Origin: Roseomonas genomospecies 6
GTDB taxonomy: Bacteria > Pseudomonadota > Alphaproteobacteria > Azospirillales > Azospirillaceae
NCBI RefSeq assembly: GCF_008365375.1
Contig: NZ_QOKW01000043.1
Location: forward strand, 1-33,628
DNA: 33,628 bases
Reading direction: 5' to 3'
Each line of letters opens with the position of its first letter. Position 1 is the stretch's first letter. Below the pieces are notes generated by a model that was not told the DNA's origin, searched no databases, and saw nothing but the letters and a program-made list of their open reading frames with translations. Positions 7,775 to 15,657 of this stretch are shown one piece after another. A program made the position numbers and the translations under genes.

Positions 7775-8554
7775 ATGACCGATGCACAGACCACCCCGAT
7801 CCGACGCCTCGCCGCTCCTCACGCCGTTCTTCTGGAACAGCCGAGGCACGGCGTCCCGCAAACCAGCGAGATGCTGTTCGGTGAAACATGTACACCGCTC
7901 GACCGGGATGGCGACTGGGTGAAGGTGGAGAACCGCACCGACGGCCATGTCGGCTGGCTTCCCCCCGGCACGGACCTGACGGAGCCGGTCGCTCCGACCC
8001 ATCGCGTCACCGGACGGACGGTCAACCTGCATCCGGCCCCCACCCACAAGGCGGTGCCGGTGGCGGCGCTGAGCTTCGGCAGTCTGGTGACCGTAGCGGA
8101 ACAGTCGGAGAGCGGCTGGGTCCGGCTCGACAACGGACTGTGGACCTTCGACAAGCGGCTGGAGCCGGTGGCCGTGCCGCTGGACCGCGTTCCGGTGGAG
8201 ACGGCGCTGCGCTTCCTGGAGACGCCTTATGTCTGGGGCGGGCGGAGCGCCTTCGGCATCGACTGTTCCGGCCTCGTCCAGGTGGCGCTGGGGGCGGCGG
8301 GGATCGTCACCCACCACAGCAGCGGGATGCAGCGCAACGACGACCGGCTGGGGCCGATGGTCTCCACGGACGGGCAGGGGATCGACTACCGCCGCGGCGA
8401 CATCGTGTTCTTCCCCGGCCACGTCGGCATCATGCTGGACGGCGCCACGCTGCTGCACGCCACCGTCTTCACCATGTCAGTCGTGACCGAACCCCTGGCC
8501 GACGTGGCCGCCCGCGCGGAGGGCATCACCGGCGTCCGTCGTCCGGTTCTCTAG
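7775..8554 (+). CDS. SH3 and NlpC/P60 cysteine peptidase (cell-wall hydrolase)
   Basis: This 259-aa protein has two SH3b-like segments (about 10-70 and 80-130) and a C-terminal NlpC/P60 domain. The catalytic residues are visible: Cys164 in FGIDCSGLVQ, His216 in GHVGIM and a third polar His228 in LLHAT. Such proteins cut D-Glu to diamino acid bonds in murein peptides, often recycled fragments. No signal peptide is seen, so it may be cytoplasmic like the YkfC/dipeptidyl-peptidase VI type. The ribosome site is weak, but the ATG at 7775 fits the domain start. Its last 78 bp overlap the 3' end of cobA on the other strand. Confidence 0.88.
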   Translation: MTDAQTTPIRRLAAPHAVLLEQPRHGVPQTSEMLFGETCTPLDRDGDWVKVENRTDGHVGWLPPGTDLTEPVAPTHRVTGRTVNLHPAPTHKAVPVAALSFGSLVTVAEQSESGWVRLDNGLWTFDKRLEPVAVPLDRVPVETALRFLETPYVWGGRSAFGIDCSGLVQVALGAAGIVTHHSSGMQRNDDRLGPMVSTDGQGIDYRRGDIVFFPGHVGIMLDGATLLHATVFTMSVVTEPLADVAARAEGITGVRRPVL

Positions 8555-9409
8555 CGCCCAGCCGATCAAAAGCAGCGTCGGGCCGTCGCCCGCCGCCACG
8601 CCCCGCTCGGCCATGGCGCCCAGCGTCGTGCGGTGGTGGCGTTCGTCGGGGCGGCAGCCGTTCTCCACCGCCAGCACCGGCGTGTCGGAGGACAGCCCGC
8701 CCGTGGTCAGGCCGCGCCCGACGCGGCGGGCGGCCTCGCGGCCCATGTAGATCGCCAGCGTGCCCTTGGGGTCGGCCAGCCGCGCCCAGTCCGGCTCGGT
8801 CGCGTCGCCTTCGCGCGCGTGGGCGGTGACGAAGGTGACGGCGCGCGACACGCCGCGCTTGGTCAGCGACAGCCCGGCGCTGGACGCGCAGCCAAGCGCG
8901 GCGGTGATGCCGGGGATCACCGACACGCTGATTCCGACACGCTCCAGATGCTCGATCTCCTCGCCGGCCCGACCGAAGATCATCGGGTCGCCGCCTTTCA
9001 GCCGCACGGTGCGCCGCCCGGTGCGGGCCTGGGCCGCGATCAGGGCGTTGATGGCCTCCTGAGAATGGGAGTGCTTGCCCGACCGCTTGCCGACGCAGAT
9101 CAACTCCGCCCCCGGCTGCGCCAGCGCGAGGATACCCGGCCCGACAAGATGGTCGTAGAGGATCACCTCGGCCTGCGAAATCGCCCGCGCCGCCGCGACG
9201 GTCAACAGGTCGGGGTCCCCCGGCCCGGCGCCGACCAGCGTGACGTGGGGCGTGCGCCCGGACACCTCCGGGATGGCGCGGGCGACCCGGCGAGCCGTGC
9301 GCGGGCGCAGCACGGAATCCAGAGCGGCGCGCAAGGCGACGATGAAGTTGAAACGCTTGCCCCCGGACCGGGAGACAAGACCGTCAAGCCACATGGCAGC
9401 GCTGGGCAT
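8477..9409 (-). CDS. cobA: Uroporphyrinogen-III C-methyltransferase
   Basis: The enzyme methylates uroporphyrinogen III twice with SAM to give precorrin-2, the precursor of siroheme (needed by NirB) and of cobalamin. Family motifs are plain: VTLVGAGPGDPDLLT, the VLYDHLV-like IILYDHLVGPGIL region, GKRSGKHSHSQ, RLKGGDPMIFGR and PGITAALG. It is 310 aa, longer than the usual 250-280, with about 55 extra N-terminal residues before the SAM domain. The ATG at 9409 has AAGGAG about 10 bases upstream and overlaps the end of nasA by 26 bp, indicating translational coupling; ATG 9394 is an alternative. The C-terminal tail after LLLIGWALENR runs antisense to the NlpC/P60 gene. Confidence 0.92.
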   Translation of the reverse strand: MPSAAMWLDGLVSRSGGKRFNFIVALRAALDSVLRPRTARRVARAIPEVSGRTPHVTLVGAGPGDPDLLTVAAARAISQAEVILYDHLVGPGILALAQPGAELICVGKRSGKHSHSQEAINALIAAQARTGRRTVRLKGGDPMIFGRAGEEIEHLERVGISVSVIPGITAALGCASSAGLSLTKRGVSRAVTFVTAHAREGDATEPDWARLADPKGTLAIYMGREAARRVGRGLTTGGLSSDTPVLAVENGCRPDERHHRTTLGAMAERGVAAGDGPTLLLIGWALENRTTDAGDALRAGGHVGQGFGHD

Positions 9410-12032
9410 CGGCAAGGATCTCCTTGAGTTCGGGAATGCAGGAGCCGCAGTTGGTCCCGGCCCGCAGGGCCTGTCCGACCTCCTGGACCGTGGTCAGGCG
9501 TTGGCTCTGGATGGCGGCGATCAGGCGGTTGACGCCCACGCCGAAGCAGGAACAGACCGTCCGCCCCTCGTCCGCGATGGGAACCGGCGAGCGTCCGGAG
9601 AGAAGGGCACGGCGGGCGGGCGCGTCCAGCGCCTCCGCCGACAGCAGGTCCACCAGCCAAGCACGGCTGGGCAGGGCGCCGGAGGTGGACAGGAACAGGC
9701 AGGCCTCCAGCCGGTCGTGGGTCACCCAGGCGCGGCGCAGAACGCCGCGGGCCGCGTCGCTGTAATCGACCGTCGCCCCGGCGAAGGCGAAGCCCAGCGC
9801 GTCCGGGGCGGGCAGGGCGTCCTCGCCGGCCAGCTCGATCAGGTGGCCGCCGGGGACGGCGCGGCGGGACCAGTAGCCGCCATAGGCGGGCTCCACAGGC
9901 TCGCGGGCGATCAGGAAGCCGGTCCAGGCGGCGGGGTAGGGGGTGACCGTCACCGGCATCCGCTTCAGGTCCGGCTGTCCCGACACGGGGTCCACGGCCA
10001 TGTCGTCCACCAGCCGCCCGACGACGCAGGAGGCGGTGAAGCGGTCGGTCCAGTGCATGGGCAGGAAGGCTTCGCCCGCCCGCTGCGCCTCGGTCACGCG
10101 CAGCCGGGCCAGCGCCGTGCCGATGGGGGATGCGATGCGGACCAGGGCGCCGTCCGTCAGGCCGCGCGCCGCCGCGTCCTGTGGGTGGAGGTCGAGGCAG
10201 GGTTCCGGCGCGTGGGCGGAGAGGCGCGGCGACAGGCCGGTGCGCGTCATGGTGTGCCACTGGTCGCGCAGGCGGCCGGTGTTCAACATCAGCGAACCCG
10301 GCTCGACCGATTCAGGCAGGGGGCGGGGCAGGGGACGGGAGGTGACCGGGACGAAACGCGCCCGCCCGTCGTCGGTGAAGAAGCGTCCGTCGGTGCAGAG
10401 ACGGCGCGTCGGCCCCTCGCCGACCCGGCGCGGCCAAGGGGCGGGAGCGAGCGTTTCAAATTCAGCGTCGGACAGCCCGGCGAGGCCGCCGATGTCGAAG
10501 GCGCGCGTGCCGCCGTTCTCGAAGGCGGAGAGGGCGGCGTGCTCGCGGAAGACGTCGGCGGGCGTCTCGTAGGGAAAGGCATCGACGAAGCCCATCGCGC
10601 GGGCGACCTGTGTGACGATCCACCAGTCGGGCCGAGCCTCGCCCGTCAGCGGACGGAAGGCGCGCTGGCGGGAGATGGTCCGGTCGGAGTTGGTGACGGT
10701 GCCGTCCTTCTCGCTCCAGCCGGCGGCGGGCAGGCGGATGTGGGCCAGCCGCGCCGTGTCGGTGTCGGCGATGCAGTCGGAGACGATGACCGTCTCGCAG
10801 TTTGCCAGCGCGCGGCGGACGCGGGCGGCGTCGGGCATGCTGACCGCCGGATTGGTCGCCATGATCCAGACGGCGCGGACCGTGCCCTGCTCCACCGCGC
10901 GGAACAGGTCCACCGCCTTCAGGCCGGGCTTGTCCGCCACGCGCGGCGCGTTCCAGAAGCGGCGCAGCCGGTCCACCGACTCCGGCTCGAACCCCATATG
11001 GGCGGCGAGCTGGTTGGCGAGCCCGCCGACCTCGCGACCACCCATGGCGTTGGGCTGGCCGGTGACGGAGAAGGGTCCCATCCCCGGCGCGCCGATCCGA
11101 CCGGTCAGGAAATGGACGTTCAGGATGGCGTTGACCGTGTCCGTCCCTTGAGAGGACTGGTTCACCCCTTGGGAGTAAATGGTGACGGCGCGGCGGACCG
11201 TTGCGAATTCAGCGTAGAAGGCCTCCACCTCGGCCAGCGGCAGACCGCAGCGGGCGGCGACATCGGCGGAGGAGGGCGCGTCTTCGCGGGCGGCCTCCAG
11301 TGCCTTCGCCAGACCGGCGGTGTGCTCGGCCACGAAACGCGCGTCGATCAGGCCGTTGTCGGCGAGATGGACGAGCAGCCCGTTGAACAGCAGGGCGTCG
11401 GTTCCGGGCCGGATGGGCAGGTGCCGGTCGGCCCCGTCCACCGCGGCGGTGCGGCGCGGGTCGATGGCGACGATGCGGGTGCCGCGCGCCTGCTTGGCCG
11501 CCAGAAGCCGCTGATTGAGGATCGGGTGGCACCAGGCGAGGTTGGAGCCGACCAGCACGACCAGATCGGCGTGTTCCAGGTCTTCGTAGGTGACCGGCAC
11601 CGCGTCCGCCCCAAAGCCGCGCTTGTGGCCCGCCACGCTGGACGCCATGCAGAGGCGCGAGTTGGTGTCGATGTTGGCGGTGCCGAGGAAGCCCTTCGCC
11701 AGCTTGTTGACGGCGTAATAGTCCTCGGTCAGCAACTGGCCGGAGACGTAGAAGGCGACGGAGTCCGGGCCGTATTTGGCGATGGTGTCGGACAGGCGGC
11801 GGGCGACGGCGGTGATGGCTTCGTCCCAGGCGACGCGCCGCCCGTTCACCTGCGGGTGGAGCAGCCGTTCGCCGAGGCCCAGCGTGTCAGGGAGGTTGGA
11901 GCCCTTGGAGCAGAGCTTCCCCCGGTTGGCCGGGTGGTCGGGGTCGCCGGAGACGCTCACGGTGCCGTTGGCGGCGACGGAGGCCAGCACGCCGCAGCCG
12001 ACGCCGCAGTAGGGGCAGGTGGTGCGGACCAT
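9384..12032 (-). CDS. nasA: Assimilatory nitrate reductase, catalytic subunit with C-terminal BFD-like domain
   Basis: This 882-aa molybdopterin oxidoreductase reduces nitrate to nitrite in the cytoplasm. The N-terminal 4Fe-4S ligands are C6, C9, C13 and C41 (CPYCGVGCGV then GKLCSKG). The bis-MGD domains follow, with SRLCMASSVAGHKRGFGAD and YSQGVNQSSQGTD. The C-terminal 60-70 residues carry a 2Fe-2S BFD-like domain (CSCFGVGVNRLI, then TNCGSCIPEL), as in NasA of Klebsiella. The ATG at 12032 has GGGAACGAG upstream; the reading frame extends further up through an inverted repeat that is not coding. It lies in an operon after nirB and nirD and overlaps cobA. Confidence 0.93.
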   Translation of the reverse strand: MVRTTCPYCGVGCGVLASVAANGTVSVSGDPDHPANRGKLCSKGSNLPDTLGLGERLLHPQVNGRRVAWDEAITAVARRLSDTIAKYGPDSVAFYVSGQLLTEDYYAVNKLAKGFLGTANIDTNSRLCMASSVAGHKRGFGADAVPVTYEDLEHADLVVLVGSNLAWCHPILNQRLLAAKQARGTRIVAIDPRRTAAVDGADRHLPIRPGTDALLFNGLLVHLADNGLIDARFVAEHTAGLAKALEAAREDAPSSADVAARCGLPLAEVEAFYAEFATVRRAVTIYSQGVNQSSQGTDTVNAILNVHFLTGRIGAPGMGPFSVTGQPNAMGGREVGGLANQLAAHMGFEPESVDRLRRFWNAPRVADKPGLKAVDLFRAVEQGTVRAVWIMATNPAVSMPDAARVRRALANCETVIVSDCIADTDTARLAHIRLPAAGWSEKDGTVTNSDRTISRQRAFRPLTGEARPDWWIVTQVARAMGFVDAFPYETPADVFREHAALSAFENGGTRAFDIGGLAGLSDAEFETLAPAPWPRRVGEGPTRRLCTDGRFFTDDGRARFVPVTSRPLPRPLPESVEPGSLMLNTGRLRDQWHTMTRTGLSPRLSAHAPEPCLDLHPQDAAARGLTDGALVRIASPIGTALARLRVTEAQRAGEAFLPMHWTDRFTASCVVGRLVDDMAVDPVSGQPDLKRMPVTVTPYPAAWTGFLIAREPVEPAYGGYWSRRAVPGGHLIELAGEDALPAPDALGFAFAGATVDYSDAARGVLRRAWVTHDRLEACLFLSTSGALPSRAWLVDLLSAEALDAPARRALLSGRSPVPIADEGRTVCSCFGVGVNRLIAAIQSQRLTTVQEVGQALRAGTNCGSCIPELKEILADAQRCHVA
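10453..10468 (+). repeat. Dispersed origin-type iteron inside nasA
   Basis: GTTTCAAATTCAGCGT is an exact 16-bp copy of origin iterons at 25092 and 25240, and also shares the following CGGA with the 25092 copy. On the coding strand it spells GCT GAA TTT GAA ACG, codons that this GC-rich gene otherwise rarely uses. Confidence 0.75.
11200..11215 (+). repeat. Dispersed iteron-like 16-mer inside nasA
   Basis: GTTGCGAATTCAGCGT combines the left half of the GTTGCG class and the right half of the AATTCAGCGT class found at the origin. It again produces A/T-ending codons (GCT GAA TTC GCA ACG) in nasA. Confidence 0.55.
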
Positions 12033-12047
12033 CTCGTTCCCAAATTC

Positions 12048-12152
12048 CCTCTCCCCTCTGGGGAGAGGGGAGGGTGAGGGGGTTGCGCTTGTGCCGGACG
12101 CCGCGCCGCGCGCAACCCCCTCACCCCGACCCTCTCCCCAGGGGGGAGAGGG
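12048..12152. repeat. Large GC-rich inverted repeat between nirD and nasA
   Basis: The two arms of about 41 bases (12048-12088 and 12110-12152) are near-complementary and rich in CCCTCTCCCC / GGGGAGAGGG. Such arm types are common intergenic palindromic repeats in proteobacteria. In the transcript it would fold into a strong hairpin between nirD and nasA and could set message stability or lower nasA expression. Confidence 0.7.
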
Positions 12153-12183
12153 GGAAGAAGGAAGGGGAGAGGGGCTTTCGGCA

Positions 12184-12540
12184 TCACCCATGGCCGCACC
12201 CTCCGCGACCCGGACGGAAGGCCGCCAGCCCGAGCTGCACCGCGCCGTCCACCACCCGCACCGGGCAATGGCCGGCGCAGCCCTCGTCGGGGCCGACCGC
12301 TTCGCTGCTGGCGAGGTCGATCACCCAACTGTGCAGCGGGCAGGTCACGCGGGCGCCATGGACGATGCCCTGCGACAGCGGGCCGCCGGCGTGGGGGCAG
12401 CGGTCCTCCAGCGCGTAGACCTCGTCCGCCACGGTGCGGAACAGGGCGATGTCGCCGAAGTCGGTCCGCACGACGCGGGACCCCTGGCGGGGAATGTCCT
12501 CGACCGAGCCGACGGTGATCCAGGAAATGCTCTGATCCAT
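12184..12540 (-). CDS. nirD: Nitrite reductase (NADH) small subunit
   Basis: This 118-aa Rieske-fold protein is the partner of NirB in cytoplasmic nitrite reduction to ammonia. The Rieske 2Fe-2S ligands are intact: CPH at C48/H50 and CPLH at C67/H70. Many NirD proteins, including that of E. coli, have lost them, so this one probably carries a cluster. It begins 6 bp after the nirB stop, so the two are translated as a unit. The gene ends before the large inverted repeat that separates it from nasA. Confidence 0.92.
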   Translation of the reverse strand: MDQSISWITVGSVEDIPRQGSRVVRTDFGDIALFRTVADEVYALEDRCPHAGGPLSQGIVHGARVTCPLHSWVIDLASSEAVGPDEGCAGHCPVRVVDGAVQLGLAAFRPGRGGCGHG

Positions 12541-12546
12541 GTGACG

Positions 12547-15012
12547 TTACCCCACCTGAGCGAGCGGCGCGAATTCATGACGGTCCACCGACCCGCTGGC
12601 CCGCTCGGCCCAGGGATCGTCCTGCGAAAAGCTCTGGGAAAAGAGGAAGCGGGCATTGAGGGCCGCCCGGCCTTCCGGGTCATCGACCAGCCGGCGCTTG
12701 ATGTACTCCAGCCCGACGCGCTCCAGCCACGGGGCGGTGCGCTCCAGATAGCGGGCCTCCTCGCGGTAGAGCTGCATGTAGGCGCCGGTGTATTCCAGCA
12801 CCTCCGCCTCGGTTTCCACCTTCACCAGCAGGTCGCAGGCGCGGACATGCATGCCGCCGTTGCCGCCGACGTGCAGCTCGTAGCCGCTGTCCACGCAGAC
12901 GACGCCGAGATCCTTGATGGTGGCCTCCGCGCAATTGCGGGGGCAGCCGGAGACGGCCAGTTTCACCTTGTGCGGGGTCCAGGTGCCCCAGGTCATCCGC
13001 TCCAGCTTCACGCCCAGGCCGGTGCTGTCCTGCGTGCCGAAGCGGCACCATTCCGACCCGACGCAGGTCTTCACGGTGCGCAGCCCCTTGGCGTAGGCGT
13101 GGCCGGAGACCATGCCAGCGGCGTTCAGGTCCGCCCACACGGCGGGCAGGTCCTCCTTCTTCACGCCGAACAGGTCGATGCGCTGGCCGCCGGTCACCTT
13201 CACCGTGGGGATGGCGAACTTGTCCACCACGTCGGCGATGGCCCGCAGCTCCTTGGCGCTGGTCAGCCCGCCCCACATGCGCGGGACGACGGAGTAGGTG
13301 CCGTCCTTCTGGATGTTGGCGTGGACGCGCTCGTTGATGTAGCGGGAGCGGCTGTCGTCCTTGTATTCGCCCGGCCATTCGCAGAGCAGGTAATAGTTCA
13401 GCGCCGGGCGGCAATGGTGGCAGCCGTCGGGCGTGCGCCATTCCAGCCGCTGCATCGCGTCGGGGATGGTTTTCAGTTCCAGCGCGGTGATGGCCCGGCG
13501 CACCTCGTCGTGGGTGCGGTCGGTGCACTTGCACATCGGCTTGGCCTTCGCCTCGCCCGCATAGCCGTCGCCCAGCGTCAGGGCGAGGAGTTGCTCCACC
13601 TGACCGGTGCAGCTTCCGCAGGAGGCCGAGGCTTTGGTATGAGCCCGCACCTCGTCCAGGCTGGACAGGCCCTTCTCGGTGATCGCCTTGACGATGGTGC
13701 CCTTGCACACGCCGTTGCAGCCGCAGATCTCCGCACTGTCGGGGAGCGCCGCAACGGCGGCCTTAGGGTTTGCCGCCCCCTCGCCTCCGAAACCCTGACC
13801 AAAAATGAGGGTGTCGCGGACCGGCGCCACATCGGTCCCGTCCTTCAGCATCTGGAAGTACCAGCCGCCGTCCTTGGTGTCGCCGTAGAGCACGGCGCCG
13901 AGGATGCGGTTCTCCTTGACCACCACGCGCTTGTAGACGCCGCGGGCGGCGTCGCGGAACACGATGTCCTCGCAATCCTTGCCGCCGGTGAAGTCGCCCG
14001 CCGAGAAGACGTCGACCCCCGTCACCTTCAGCTTGGTCGAGGTGACGGAGCCGGTGTAGGCGGACGCCAAACCACCGGCCAGCCGGTCGGCGGCGACCTT
14101 CGCCATCTCGAACAGCGGGGCGACGAGGCCGTAGGTTTGGCCGCGATGCTCCACGCACTCGCCGACCGACAGGATCGCCGGGTCGGAGGTGGTCATGGCG
14201 TCGTCCACCTGGATGCCGCGCCCGCAGGCCAGCCCCGCCGCCTTACCCAGCGCCATGTTGGGGCGGATGCCAACGGCCATGACCACCAGATCGGCGGGGA
14301 ACTCCTGCCCATTTTTCAGGCGAACCGCGGAAACGCGTTCGTTGCCCACAATTTCAGCAGTGTCCGCGCCGGTCAGCACGGTGATGCCCCGGCGTTCCAG
14401 CTCGTGACGCAGCAGCGCCCCGGCGGAGCGGTCGAGCTGCCGTTCCATCAGCGTGTCCATCAGGTGCAGGACCGTAACGTCCATGCCCTTGACCTTCAGC
14501 CCGTTGGCAGCCTCCAGCCCCAGCAGGCCGCCGCCGATGACCACGGCGCGCCCGCCCTTCGCCGCCGCCTCCAGCATCGTGTCGACATCGGCGAGGTCAC
14601 GGAAGCCGACGACGCCGGGCAGGGTGGCGCCGGGCACCGGGATGATGAAGGGGGTGGAGCCGGTGGCGATCAGCAGCCTGTCATAGGGAACGGTCAGGCC
14701 GGAGATGGCCGTGACGGTGCGGTTCGCGCGGTCGATCACCTCCACCCGGTCGCCGGTCAACAGCCTGATTCCGTTGGCCTCGTACCAGTCACGCCCGTTC
14801 AGCACGATCTGCTCGAAGGTCTTCTCCCCGGCCAGCACGGGGGAGAGCATGATGCGGTTGTAGTTGGGGTGCGGCTCGGCGCCGAAGACGGTGATGTCGT
14901 AACGGTCCGGCGCCTTGGCCAGCAGCTCTTCCAGCGTGCGGATGCCGGCCATGCCGTTGCCGACGACGACCAGCCGCTCGCGCGAAGTCGGTGGATTGGT
15001 GTGCGTGCTCAT
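12547..15012 (-). CDS. nirB: Nitrite reductase (NADH) large subunit
   Basis: This 821-aa protein reduces nitrite to ammonia with NADH. In order it has an FAD/NADH-binding part (VVVGNGMAGIRTLEELL at the N-terminus, VVIGGGLLGLEAANGL near 150), a BFD-like 2Fe-2S domain (CGCNGVCKGTIV then ASCGSCTGQVE), and a C-terminal siroheme/4Fe-4S reductase domain with CVGSEWC and GCPRNCAE supplying the four cysteines. The ATG at 15012 follows AAGAGGG. It is the first gene of nirB-nirD-nasA-cobA. Its 154-nt leader carries hexaloop hairpins and a terminator (15055-15156) and a sigma-54 promoter, so it is likely controlled by NtrC-type activation and by NasT antitermination. Confidence 0.95.
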   Translation of the reverse strand: MSTHTNPPTSRERLVVVGNGMAGIRTLEELLAKAPDRYDITVFGAEPHPNYNRIMLSPVLAGEKTFEQIVLNGRDWYEANGIRLLTGDRVEVIDRANRTVTAISGLTVPYDRLLIATGSTPFIIPVPGATLPGVVGFRDLADVDTMLEAAAKGGRAVVIGGGLLGLEAANGLKVKGMDVTVLHLMDTLMERQLDRSAGALLRHELERRGITVLTGADTAEIVGNERVSAVRLKNGQEFPADLVVMAVGIRPNMALGKAAGLACGRGIQVDDAMTTSDPAILSVGECVEHRGQTYGLVAPLFEMAKVAADRLAGGLASAYTGSVTSTKLKVTGVDVFSAGDFTGGKDCEDIVFRDAARGVYKRVVVKENRILGAVLYGDTKDGGWYFQMLKDGTDVAPVRDTLIFGQGFGGEGAANPKAAVAALPDSAEICGCNGVCKGTIVKAITEKGLSSLDEVRAHTKASASCGSCTGQVEQLLALTLGDGYAGEAKAKPMCKCTDRTHDEVRRAITALELKTIPDAMQRLEWRTPDGCHHCRPALNYYLLCEWPGEYKDDSRSRYINERVHANIQKDGTYSVVPRMWGGLTSAKELRAIADVVDKFAIPTVKVTGGQRIDLFGVKKEDLPAVWADLNAAGMVSGHAYAKGLRTVKTCVGSEWCRFGTQDSTGLGVKLERMTWGTWTPHKVKLAVSGCPRNCAEATIKDLGVVCVDSGYELHVGGNGGMHVRACDLLVKVETEAEVLEYTGAYMQLYREEARYLERTAPWLERVGLEYIKRRLVDDPEGRAALNARFLFSQSFSQDDPWAERASGSVDRHEFAPLAQVG

Positions 15013-15044
15013 GCTGTGTGCCCTCTTGCGAGGCCGCGAGGCCG

Positions 15045-15105
15045 AAAAGAAAAAGGCGCCCGAAGCCCTGGCGACTCCCGCGGGAGTTCCAGGGTTTCGG
15101 ACGCC
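15045..15105 (-). terminator. Leader terminator (attenuator) upstream of nirB
   Basis: On the minus strand a 17-bp stem with one mismatch (arms at 15105-15089 and 15071-15055) encloses a second short palindrome and is followed directly by TTTTTCTTTT (15054-15045). This is a factor-independent terminator placed 33 bases before the nirB start codon. Its first 8 bases (15105-15098) are also part of the third hexaloop hairpin, so the two structures exclude each other. Confidence 0.85.
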
Positions 15106-15156
15106 GTTGTCCGGGTGGTTCGCCGTCGAACCGGCCATGGCGCCGTTGCCCTGGCC
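15098..15156 (-). promoter_or_regulatory. Three tandem hexaloop hairpins, ANTAR-protein target in the nirB leader
   Basis: Read on the minus strand, the RNA has three successive hairpins. Hairpin 1 (15156-15133) has a 9-position stem with one mismatch and loop AACGGC. Hairpin 2 (15132-15117) has stem GGTTC/GAACC and loop GACGGC. Hairpin 3 (15113-15098) has stem CGGAC/GTCCG and loop AACGGC. Loops of six with A at position 1 and G at position 4 are the known signature bound by ANTAR antiterminators such as NasR, NasT and EutV. Hairpins 1 and 3 fit exactly; hairpin 2 has G at position 1. An ANTAR protein holding hairpin 3 would block the terminator that overlaps it. Confidence 0.85.
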
Positions 15157-15176
15157 CTGATCTGCCTGTCCTTCTG

Positions 15177-15192
15177 GCAAGCCGCATGCCAA
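15177..15192 (-). promoter_or_regulatory. Sigma-54 promoter of the nirB operon
   Basis: On the minus strand the sequence is TTGGCATGCGGCTTGC, with GG and GC separated by exactly 10 bases, as in the RpoN consensus TGGCAC-N5-TTGC. The start should fall near 15165, only about 9 bases before hairpin 1, which is the right place for a leader of this kind. Confidence 0.8.
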
Positions 15193-15447
15193 CACTGGCA
15201 CCAAGGTATGAAAAAGGGACCGGAATGGCGGATTTCCGCCGTTTGCGAGGCCCCGCCTCCGCTGGCCGGTGGCGGGAGTGTCGGGACTCGGACACAAGCT
15301 TTTGTCCTGCTTCGAACAAAAAGCGGTCCGAAAGCCGACAAATTGTGCAATGCGTCACCACCAAGGTACTAGCACAAACAATAGGCAATTCGCGTCAAAG
15401 CCGCAGGAACAAAGACCTTCGGTCCTGTTCGGCGGCTCACTCAGCCT
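15193..15447. promoter_or_regulatory. Shared upstream region between the two divergent sigma-54 promoters
   Basis: Both sigma-54 promoters need an enhancer-bound activator, expected here. The one symmetric element I see is TTGTGC at 15343-15348 with GCACAA at 15372-15377, about 180 bp from the nirB start and 100 bp from the nrtA start. It is not a standard NtrC site, so the assignment is weak. No gene is supported in this stretch. Confidence 0.4.
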
Positions 15448-15463
15448 TTGGCATGGTCCTTGC
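15448..15463 (+). promoter_or_regulatory. Sigma-54 promoter of the nrt operon
   Basis: TTGGCATGGTCCTTGC has GG (15450-15451) and GC (15462-15463) separated by 10 bases, matching the RpoN consensus. It mirrors the nirB promoter, sharing TTGGCATG and TTGC. The start is expected near 15475, two bases before the first leader hairpin. Confidence 0.8.
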
Positions 15464-15476
15464 GAGAGGAACGGCG

Positions 15477-15523
15477 GGACGCGCCAACGGCGGTGCGTCC
15501 ATCCCATACGCCCAAGGTTGGGC
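15477..15523 (+). promoter_or_regulatory. Two hexaloop hairpins, probable ANTAR-protein target in the nrtA leader
   Basis: Hairpin 1 (15477-15500) has a 9-bp stem (GGACGCGCC / GGTGCGTCC, one G-T pair) and loop AACGGC, identical to two loops in the nirB leader. Hairpin 2 (15510-15523) has stem GCCC/GGGC and loop AAGGTT, again with A1 and G4. The linker is 9 bases. I find no clear terminator with a T run between here and nrtA, so the output mechanism is less certain than for nirB. Confidence 0.65.
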
Positions 15524-15657
15524 CCCTCGGCACCGTCGCTGACCCGGTTCGACAGCCCTTCATGGCTGGAGAGCCCTCAACGGCGCGTCGCCGGTGGGGC
15601 GTTGGATCGAGGTCGGGCGTGCCGCGTGGGTCCGGAACGAGAGATGGAGCGACCAAC

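Noticed and set aside
9339..9354. Iteron-like GTTTCAACTTCATCGT on the minus strand in cobA
   Set aside because: The TTCAGCG core is broken (TTCATCG) and the codons used (TTC AAC TTC ATC GTC) are ordinary for this genome, so chance is the simpler explanation.
9240..15372. Very long open frames on the plus strand opposite nasA and nirB
   Set aside because: They are antisense by-products of high-GC coding; the minus-strand proteins carry full domain motifs and the plus-strand translations show no recognisable family and biased composition.
15343..15377. NtrC enhancer between the nitrate operons
   Set aside because: The TTGTGC/GCACAA arms are 23 bases apart and do not match the usual NtrC site (TGCACC near GGTGCA); kept only as a weak candidate.
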